From: Rhodoferax sp.
GTDB lineage: Bacteria; Pseudomonadota; Gammaproteobacteria; Burkholderiales; Burkholderiaceae_C
NCBI RefSeq assembly: GCF_028689295.1
Contig: NZ_JAQTWL010000004.1
Location: 124,001 to 188,000 of the forward strand
Reading direction: 5' to 3'
Length of the DNA: 64,000 nucleotides
Below, one piece after another: positions 32,120 through 37,997 of this stretch (the first letter of the stretch is position 1; each line of letters starts with the position of its first letter). A program made the translations under genes and the position numbers. Under the pieces are notes generated by a model. The model ran no database searches and was not told the DNA's origin. It saw nothing but the letters and a program-made list of their open reading frames with translations.

Positions 32120-32866
32120 ATGGCAACCAACGACAACCAAAAACTCGCCGTCTTGATAGACGCTGACAACGCGCAGGCATCCGTCATCCAGGAACTGCTG
32201 GCTGAGGTGTCGCGCTACGGCACAGCCACCATCAAACGCGCCTATGGCGACTGGACCACCACCAACCTCAAGGGTTGGAAAGATGTGCTGCACACCATGG
32301 CCATCCAGCCAATACAGCAGTTTGCCTACACCAGCGGCAAAAACGCCACTGACTCGGCCTTGATCATTGATGCCATGGACGTGCTGCACGCGGGCAGTGT
32401 GGACGGCTTTTGTCTGGTGAGCAGCGACAGCGACTTCACCCGCCTGGCCACCCGCATCCGCGAAGCCGGGCTGCTGGTCTACGGCTTTGGTGAACGCAAA
32501 ACGCCAGAACCCTTTGTGGCCGCGTGCGACAAGTTCATCTACACCGAGATTTTGCGCACCGAGCCCGAAGAAACCAAACCCGGCCAGGAGTCGGTGGCCG
32601 AGTTACCCAAGCTCAAGCCGATGATCCTGAACGCATTGAATGCCATCGCCCGCGAAGACGGCTGGACCACGCTGTCAGCCCTGGGCAGCCAGATCAACCG
32701 CAGCCACCCGTCATTCGACCCGCGCAATTACAAATTTGCCAAACTGGGTGAACTGATCCGTCAGCAATCGGCGTATCTGGAAGTGAAAGAAGTCAAGAGC
32801 GGCGAGGGGGATGCGGTGCAGACGCATTTGCATGTGCGGCGCAAAGTGGCTGGTGCGAAAGCCTGA
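32120..32866 (+). CDS. NYN domain nuclease-like protein with C-terminal OST-HTH/LOTUS domain
   Basis: A 248-residue protein. Residues 1-150 are a NYN (PIN-like) domain with acidic residues in LIDADNAQ, DSALIIDAMD and SSDSDFTRLA. Residues about 175-245 fit an OST-HTH/LOTUS RNA-binding module (ILNALNAI, LGSQINRSHPSFDPRNYKFAKLGEL). The start at 32120 follows AAGGAGG. NYN proteins are putative RNases, and the LOTUS domain binds RNA. It is the only plus-strand gene in this stretch and is divergent from higBA. Target RNA unknown. Confidence 0.87.
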   Translation: MATNDNQKLAVLIDADNAQASVIQELLAEVSRYGTATIKRAYGDWTTTNLKGWKDVLHTMAIQPIQQFAYTSGKNATDSALIIDAMDVLHAGSVDGFCLVSSDSDFTRLATRIREAGLLVYGFGERKTPEPFVAACDKFIYTEILRTEPEETKPGQESVAELPKLKPMILNALNAIAREDGWTTLSALGSQINRSHPSFDPRNYKFAKLGELIRQQSAYLEVKEVKSGEGDAVQTHLHVRRKVAGAKA

Positions 32867-32927
32867 TGAGCCCTGTGCGTCAGTCGTGGCGTGGGTTGAA
32901 GCTTGACGATGCCTTGGATTGATGTGT

Positions 32928-32974
32928 CAAATTGGCCTCTAGCCTTATGCATAGTGCGAAAGAAGCTATTGAAT
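32928..32974. repeat. REP-like intergenic repeat, degenerate copy
   Basis: The segment begins CAAATTGGCCTCTAG and ends GAAGCTATTG. It resembles the element at 33992-34036 in the shared CAAAT-GCCTCTAG start and AGCTAT end with a short palindrome between. It lies between convergent genes. Confidence 0.45.
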
Positions 32975-32985
32975 ATGGAGCAAAT

Positions 32986-33294
32986 TCAAACCATCTGAAT
33001 CACCAGCTTCTTGCCGCAGGCTTGCGCGTATTTGCGCAGTGTGGCGAAAGACGGGGAGTGTTTTTCACTGCGCAGTGATGCTTCGAGCCGGGACACCGCT
33101 GACACGGTGGTGCCCATGCGACTGGCGACCTCGGCTTGAGTCAGACCTGCCGTTTGGCGGGCTTCCAGCATGGTGTGCAGCGCGGTGTATTCCTCCTCCA
33201 AGGCATCGAATGCCTCTTTTACGCCGGGTTTGGCTAGCAGCGTCTTGCGGAACGTCGCGTCATGCGGAACGGGTTGATAACCGGTTTTAGCCAT
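32986..33294 (-). CDS. HigA-type XRE antitoxin, apparently orphan
   Basis: A 102-residue helix-turn-helix protein. The DNA-binding part is TAGLTQAEVASRMGTTVSAVSRLE, and the C-terminus ATLRKYAQACGKKLVI is typical of antitoxins paired with Gp49-like HigB toxins. AAAGGA sits eight bases before the ATG at 33294, which overlaps the stop of a toxin remnant. As the toxin has lost its N-terminal half, this may act only as a stray repressor or as protection against related toxins. Confidence 0.83.
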   Translation of the reverse strand: MAKTGYQPVPHDATFRKTLLAKPGVKEAFDALEEEYTALHTMLEARQTAGLTQAEVASRMGTTVSAVSRLEASLRSEKHSPSFATLRKYAQACGKKLVIQMV

Positions 33295-33445
33295 GTTGCA
33301 CATCCTTTAAGCGTTTACGGGCCAGGCGCAGCTCTGCGTCTGGAGTTTCTTGGGTCTTTTTCACGAACGAGTGCAGCACCACTGCAATAGATTTGCCCAC
33401 CTGCGTGCAATAAACCACGCCCCAATGCCTTCCGGGCCTTTGGGA
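33287..33445 (-). pseudogene. 5'-truncated Gp49/HigB-like toxin gene
   Basis: An open frame of 52 codons follows an in-frame TAG (33446-33448). It encodes VVYCTQVGKSIAVVLHSF followed by VKKTQETPDAELRLARKR, the C-terminal half of phage Gp49-like toxins, which normally have about 100-115 residues. No N-terminal half is found in frame; the DUF2442 stop is only 16 bases upstream, so the break probably lies at a module junction. The stop overlaps the antitoxin start, the normal toxin-antitoxin arrangement. Confidence 0.7.
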
Positions 33446-33461
33446 CTACTTGCACGAGGCA

Positions 33462-33713
33462 TTACGCAGCCAAATGAACACCGCGCCGTGACAAGTCGGG
33501 TTGACCTGCCAGCAGGCCAGCTACGGAAATATCTTCATCCAGTGCATCCCAATGTAGCCCGCCTTTGCTCAGCTCAACTTGCGCACGTTGCGCCGGGGTG
33601 GCCTGCAGCAGGCGAGGAAACCAGGCGAGCGGCGCGGCGATGGTGCGGCCATCGGCCAGACTGACCCACAGGTTGTCGTCGTCGAAGCGCACGGCTTTAG
33701 GCGAAGTGTTCAT
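33462..33713 (-). CDS. DUF2442 domain protein
   Basis: An 83-residue protein with the DUF2442 core VRFDDDNLWVSLADGRTI and LAWFPRLLQA, ending with the GGLHWDALDEDISVAGLL segment. It overlaps the DUF4160 gene by 17 bases. DUF4160-DUF2442 gene pairs are widespread and look like toxin-antitoxin modules; DUF2442 is the likely antitoxin or regulator. Function is inference from pairing. Confidence 0.83.
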   Translation of the reverse strand: MNTSPKAVRFDDDNLWVSLADGRTIAAPLAWFPRLLQATPAQRAQVELSKGGLHWDALDEDISVAGLLAGQPDLSRRGVHLAA

Positions 33714-33939
33714 TCCAGCTCCTTTCGATGAGTTCCTTGTTGGCGGTGACGATGCCGAGCAGTTCGCGCAATGTGCGTGCATCAAAACCGTCACTGTCTG
33801 CCAGATAGATGGTGGGAGTCAACCAAAATTTGGCCTCGCCGTCAGCGCTACGGACATGAATGTGCATGGATTCACGGGGAATTCCTTCGTTGGAATAGAA
33901 GAAAAACCGGAATGACTTGTAGCGGAAGACGACGGGCAT
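33697..33939 (-). CDS. DUF4160 domain protein
   Basis: An 80-residue protein with the DUF4160 signature: VVFRYKSFRFFFYSNEG, then HIHVRSADGEAKFWL and the C-terminal IVTANKELIERSWNEHF. It is the first gene of the DUF4160-DUF2442 pair and the likely toxin-side partner. The 125 bases upstream hold a REP-like element and little else. Confidence 0.83.
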   Translation of the reverse strand: MPVVFRYKSFRFFFYSNEGIPRESMHIHVRSADGEAKFWLTPTIYLADSDGFDARTLRELLGIVTANKELIERSWNEHFA

Positions 33940-33991
33940 GGTGGTGATGGTTCAGCTTGACTGGTCTTCGTTCAGTAGGGTGAATTTATAT

Positions 33992-34036
33992 GACAAATAT
34001 GCCTCTAGTGCTTATTCGATAAGCGCAAGCAGCTAT
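33992..34036. repeat. REP-like intergenic repeat
   Basis: It begins ACAAATATGCCTCTAGTG and contains the perfect small palindrome GCTTAT-TCG-ATAAGC (34010-34024), ending GCAAGCAGCTATA. It resembles a repeat I remember as common in Comamonadaceae intergenic regions, and a weaker copy is at 32928-32974. Confidence 0.5.
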
Positions 34037-34064
34037 AAATAATGCAGCTGGTCAATTCCATCCA

Positions 34065-34781
34065 TCAACCCAGGCAAAAATCCTGTGGCCACAAAAAGTA
34101 GGGGCCAAAGCGGGACTTGGCGACAAACTCCACGCCGACTTGTTCACCCTTGGGGCTCACGGTGTACTTTTCACCGTCGAACAGCAAGAAGCCTTGTTCG
34201 GTGGCTCGATCCAGAAACTGCGCCGTCTTCAAACCCAGCTTTTGCCCGATCTTGGAAGAGGTCAGTTTGTCTTCTGCATGGGCACTGTCCGCCGCCTTGT
34301 CATCTTCCCGGATGGTCGCCTCGGGTGCGCTGGTGACACGCTCCAGCGAAATGCGTACTTCATCACTGATGCGGATGATGCGCTGTGCCTCTTCATAGGC
34401 ATCTTTGTAGAGCTGGCTGTCTTCGCTGCGCTGGATCAGGATGCCCATCTCGTTGTTGTTGACCTGGCTGAACTCATACAGATTCAGGCTGGTGATGATG
34501 CACAGTTCTTCATTCATGTAGCACTTGGCATGCAGGTTTTTGCAGAAGCTGGTGCGGATGTAGGTCAGGCCGCGCAGCCATTCAATCTCTTGCGGCTGCA
34601 ATTCGCTTTTGCCGTAGACGATGCGCACGTCGATCTTCAGCCGGTTTTTGTCGGCCAGCAACTCTTTCATGCGGTCGTTGAGCTTGAGGAAGGGGCTGAT
34701 CAGGATCAGGCGGTCTGATGCGCCTTTGATCAACTCTTCGAGGTGGTAGTTGGTGCCGGTGGTGGTTAGGAATTTGGCCAT
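34065..34781 (-). CDS. phospholipase D-like nuclease domain protein with C-terminal winged helix
   Basis: A 238-residue protein with one HKD-type site: H84 and K86 in NLHAKCYMN, with TSLN at 97-100. A single site implies a dimer, as in PLD-type nucleases. Residues about 170-225 (SSKIGQKLGLKTAQFLD and DGEKYTVSPKGE) look like a winged helix. It follows the AAA-PIN pair by 84 AT-rich bases in the same direction. It may be a third part of that system or an independent nuclease. Confidence 0.75.
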   Translation of the reverse strand: MAKFLTTTGTNYHLEELIKGASDRLILISPFLKLNDRMKELLADKNRLKIDVRIVYGKSELQPQEIEWLRGLTYIRTSFCKNLHAKCYMNEELCIITSLNLYEFSQVNNNEMGILIQRSEDSQLYKDAYEEAQRIIRISDEVRISLERVTSAPEATIREDDKAADSAHAEDKLTSSKIGQKLGLKTAQFLDRATEQGFLLFDGEKYTVSPKGEQVGVEFVAKSRFGPYFLWPQDFCLG

Positions 34782-34865
34782 TTGATTGAGTTTCCCCTTA
34801 TCGTCATGCTTTTTATCATCTATTAATTTTAAATTACCACCAAAATAATCCTATGGGTAAGTCGC

Positions 34866-35381
34866 TTAGACAGTAAGAGTCTGTTTCGTTGTTTTTGATA
34901 ACTTTAATTTTGGCAAACAACATGGTGCCAAATTACTGTCGCAGAGTAACTGCTTATTCGAGGCCTTTGTATAGATTGACGGTGGAACCTTTCCTTTTGG
35001 ATAAAGTTTTTTATTTTGAATATATGGAAAGGATCGAGCGTCACCTGTGCATACAAGCTTGCAACCAGAAATTCCAATCAGGGCAACAATGTGGGGATCA
35101 TCAAAGTCATCGTCCGTGATTTGCTTCTTCAGCCATGCCTCCTGTTTGTCAACTTTTCGCATGTCAATCTCAACAACTTTTCCACATTGCCTAAGTAACT
35201 GATAGGCTTTCACAAACCATTGAACTTTGACTAGTATTTCATTATTAAAGGTGGTTCCACCTACAATAATCTTACCATTCCCATCTTTAATCCAGTCAAG
35301 CACTGGTTTAAATTCTGAATGTTTCTTGTCAGTAGTCTTAAAGACCTTCGAAAGGGTATTTGTGTCGATGATAATGCACAT
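34866..35381 (-). CDS. PIN-like domain nuclease paired with AAA ATPase
   Basis: A 171-residue protein with the PIN fold pattern: D6 in IIIDTNT, E48 in TTFNNEIL, the acidic cluster at about 91-95 in DDDFDDPHIVAL, and D114 in CTGDARS. All four acidic positions of an active PIN RNase are present. The start shares one base with the ATPase stop (TAATG), so translation is coupled. Base composition is clearly AT-rich against the neighbours, as for the ATPase gene. I do not know a named system with this exact pair. Confidence 0.8.
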   Translation of the reverse strand: MCIIIDTNTLSKVFKTTDKKHSEFKPVLDWIKDGNGKIIVGGTTFNNEILVKVQWFVKAYQLLRQCGKVVEIDMRKVDKQEAWLKKQITDDDFDDPHIVALIGISGCKLVCTGDARSFPYIQNKKLYPKGKVPPSIYTKASNKQLLCDSNLAPCCLPKLKLSKTTKQTLTV

Positions 35382-36706
35382 TATCGAATAGCTAAAAGTT
35401 GAAGTTCTTCTTTTAGGAAAAAATCTTTAAATTTTTGTGGTAAATTTTCTGGATAACTACCATCTGGTCTAATTCTAATTGGTTCAGCATGGTTTGAATT
35501 ATTTTCTTTTTGACTAAAAAAAATAACTTGTGCTTGACTGGCTACCTTTCGGCGCATCCCATTCATTCGAAGACGGTATCGATCAATTAAGAAATCACTA
35601 TGAGTTTCAACGAATAGAGAGTGATCCCGATCTTTAACCATTTCAAAGAAAAAATCGCCAAAGGCTGCTTGAGCTCTGGGATGTAAGTGAACTTCAGGCT
35701 GTTGAATAATAAACGAGTCAAAATTTGAAGAAGAAGCAATTTCTAACAAGATTGGCAATGATTGTGATACGCCATATCCTAAATTTGATACGCGATGATT
35801 GGCTCCACCAAATCGGACTTCTATTTCGAAAGGTGATGATGGGCTATTGCCATATTCACGCACTCCAATGGTTTCGAATAAGTGAGATTTTTCGCCAAAT
35901 ATGGGTATAACGTCAAGTAATTTTTTTGTTAGTTGTGCTTGTGCTTTGCTGCCAAATGCTCTCCGAATTATGGTTGGTATATGCTCTCCCTTGGGTGAGT
36001 AAGATGCTTTATTTTTTGTGTTGATTACCTGAGCCTCTGCTCTAATTGGAGCGATCCATGTTGAGTTTACAAACAGAGCTGGATTAATTCTGGTTTTTAC
36101 TAGTGGATCCTTCTCGCCGCTTCTTATGCCCTTAAGTGCCAATATGTTTAACGCTGTGATGAGTGGTGATGGCAATGGTAGTTCTTTGTATTCATAAGTA
36201 CCAGATTCAACAGATTCTCCTTGCATTTTTGATGTGTCATTATCTAGTAAATCTGATATGGTTGAAATGGGGGCTTTTCTATCTTCCAATTTTGCTCTAT
36301 ATACTTTATATTGCAAAAGTGTTTTTTTCAAAATTACTTGTATTAGGTATCCGTTTGAGATGTAGGCTAGTGATTGAATTCCTGCAATACCGTCATCATT
36401 GAAGAATTGAAAAGCCAATGAATCAATGATTCCTTTTTTTGTTAAATTGTAGTTCAATCTAAAGTATCCAATGGATAATTTTCCATTTGGATTTCGTGCA
36501 GATATAGCATCGTCATATGCTGAAAAGTCACAGTATTCAGAAGCAAGCTCTTGATTGAAATAAAAGTTTGGACTCGAAAGTATTTCGAGCAATGCCAGCA
36601 CACTACTTTTACCCGTACTGTTTTCACCGACAAAAAAATTTGTCTTTGTGAATGGAATGATTGCGCGGTCAAAGCCACGAAAGTTTTTTACTGCTAATCC
36701 TGGCAT
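35381..36706 (-). CDS. AAA-15/OLD-like ATPase (DUF3696 type), putative defence protein
   Basis: A 441-residue ABC-type ATPase of the RecF/OLD kind. Walker A is GENSTGKSS (about 27-35), the signature loop is NLGYGVSQSLPIL, Walker B reads IIQQPEVHLHP and the H-loop LFVETHSDFLI. The C-terminal tail (LPQKFKDFFLKEELQLL) resembles DUF3696. The first acidic Walker B residue is glutamine here, while the catalytic glutamate after proline remains. No TOPRIM domain follows, so it is not GajA. It is coupled to the PIN gene. The region is much more AT-rich than the rest of the window, a sign of transfer. Confidence 0.83.
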   Translation of the reverse strand: MPGLAVKNFRGFDRAIIPFTKTNFFVGENSTGKSSVLALLEILSSPNFYFNQELASEYCDFSAYDDAISARNPNGKLSIGYFRLNYNLTKKGIIDSLAFQFFNDDGIAGIQSLAYISNGYLIQVILKKTLLQYKVYRAKLEDRKAPISTISDLLDNDTSKMQGESVESGTYEYKELPLPSPLITALNILALKGIRSGEKDPLVKTRINPALFVNSTWIAPIRAEAQVINTKNKASYSPKGEHIPTIIRRAFGSKAQAQLTKKLLDVIPIFGEKSHLFETIGVREYGNSPSSPFEIEVRFGGANHRVSNLGYGVSQSLPILLEIASSSNFDSFIIQQPEVHLHPRAQAAFGDFFFEMVKDRDHSLFVETHSDFLIDRYRLRMNGMRRKVASQAQVIFFSQKENNSNHAEPIRIRPDGSYPENLPQKFKDFFLKEELQLLAIR

Positions 36707-36727
36707 TTTTTACCTTATTTGCTTGTC

Positions 36728-36879
36728 ATTAAACATTGGCTTGGCTCGTTGAACGTGATCCACCCGATCCGCGACAAAGAACCTCTGAAGCTCAAAGCGG
36801 AAGTTCTGACCCGTCAGCACATTCGCCAGTGACGATTTCATAATCTCGGTGGCAACCTTCAGACTATAAAGGTTCAAGC
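36728..36879 (-). pseudogene. decayed duplicate of the glnS 3' end
   Basis: About 150 bases align without large gaps to the 3' end of glnS at about 38026-38175, roughly 70-75% identical by eye. Translated pieces such as SLANVLTGQNFRFE and FFVADRVDHVQ match SLANALPGQNFQFE and YFVADRIDHVQ of the real gene. The copy has no glnS body and lies just upstream of the ATPase start. It is best read as the displaced 3' end left by an insertion into glnS. Confidence 0.8.
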
Positions 36880-36891
36880 GCTCTCTCCAAA

Positions 36892-37506
36892 TCAAGCAGC
36901 CTCCGCAATTGACTCAAGCCCCGCCACCCAAAGCCCAAACCGGGGGCATTCAGTCCTCATTCGACTCAACCCAATCTCCAAAGCCGCCAGGTTCCCCAAA
37001 AACGGCTTCTGATACCCCGGAACGAGCTTTTCGACGCGCTTGGACGGCGCTGTATGTGGAGAATCATTGATTTCCTCGGGCGTAGCAAACTGATCCCGTA
37101 TTTTTTGAAACTCACCACCCAGCTCTTTTCGGCCAATGCCCTCGGCAAACGATGCACAGTCGCTGAACAGCAGGGCTTCAAATTCATGCATGACCACATA
37201 GGGGATGAAGCGCAGCTCTTGTTTGGCCACGCCCAGGTGCTGGGCAAGGTCTTCCAGGGCGGCATCTTGCACGGTGCGGGCTTTGTCGTCGTGGGCGCAT
37301 TCGTTGGCAGCGGCGCGACCAGGCCATGCTTTTTGACCGGTTTGGGGCAGCGCGTAGTAGTCAACCATGGTGGTTGAATGGCAGCCTTTGTCATGCATGA
37401 GGTGGCGAGCAATGTCGTCTCTGACCGCTGGCCAGGGTTTCACGCCGCCCCGTTTCTCCCGCAGTCTGGCGTTGCCCATCAGTTTGGCCGAAACGGAATG
37501 GGTCAT
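36892..37506 (-). pseudogene. DUF4276 family protein gene, 5' truncated
   Basis: A frame of 204 codons from ATG 37506 (open back to 37530, where a TAG stops it). It matches DUF4276 proteins from the GGVKPWPAVRDDIARHL and TTMVDYYALP segments to the end, including PYVVMHEFEALLFSD. The N-terminal 25-30 residues of the family, which hold the EGxTEE TOPRIM-like acidic motif, are missing; the DUF2283 stop is 15 bases before the open frame. Probably inactive. Full-length relatives often accompany AAA ATPases. Confidence 0.65.
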
Positions 37507-37547
37507 GGTTGCCGAAATTTGCCTGATTTGCTACAAAGAGTCTACGT

Positions 37548-37763
37548 TCAAGCGGCCAGCAATTCCCCAAACGGCAACTTCGATAGAGAAAGCTTATTCA
37601 GGTCCGCACGCTCACTGGCATGCTGCACGTCAATGCCGACCAGTGCGCCATTGGCATCAAAGTCAAGCACCACGCCGTCGTTCACCTCATCAGAGTCCAC
37701 TGAGGCCCGATCAGCCAAGTGGATGTAGAGCGAGTCAGTTGCCTTGTCGTAAGAAATTTTCAT
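37548..37763 (-). CDS. DUF2283 family protein
   Basis: A 71-residue protein with the family pattern MKISYDKATDSLYIHLAD, then DGVVLDFDANGALVGIDV. It overlaps the DUF4258-like gene by four bases (ATGA). DUF2283-DUF4258 pairs are common and resemble toxin-antitoxin modules, with DUF2283 as the second gene and probable antitoxin. Confidence 0.85.
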   Translation of the reverse strand: MKISYDKATDSLYIHLADRASVDSDEVNDGVVLDFDANGALVGIDVQHASERADLNKLSLSKLPFGELLAA

Positions 37764-37993
37764 GGTGTAAACCTCCGGTCTGGAAACGCATTGTGCACGG
37801 TTGTGCCATCTTCAAGGGTGACCACACGCAGATGGCGGCCAAGCTCTTCAATCCACACCCAGTGCCGGATGCGGCCATCGTCATCCTGGACTTCGCGCTG
37901 CACCGGTCTGGCTAATGCCAATTCCAACCACTCTGCCTTGATGTAAGGCCGCTTGATCATGACATCGTTGCGAAAGTAGTTGGTGGTTTCCAT
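37760..37993 (-). CDS. DUF4258-like small protein, partner of DUF2283
   Basis: A 77-residue protein with RPYIKAEWLELALARP, the GRIRHWVWIEELGRHLRVV strand pair and a C-terminal DGTTVHNAFPDRRF, as in DUF4258-like toxins. It starts four bases after the glnS stop behind GGGAAATAAGG, so it may be expressed by readthrough from glnS. The longer frame from 38149 lies inside glnS and is rejected. Confidence 0.75.
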   Translation of the reverse strand: METTNYFRNDVMIKRPYIKAEWLELALARPVQREVQDDDGRIRHWVWIEELGRHLRVVTLEDGTTVHNAFPDRRFTP

Positions 37994-37997
37994 GGCC

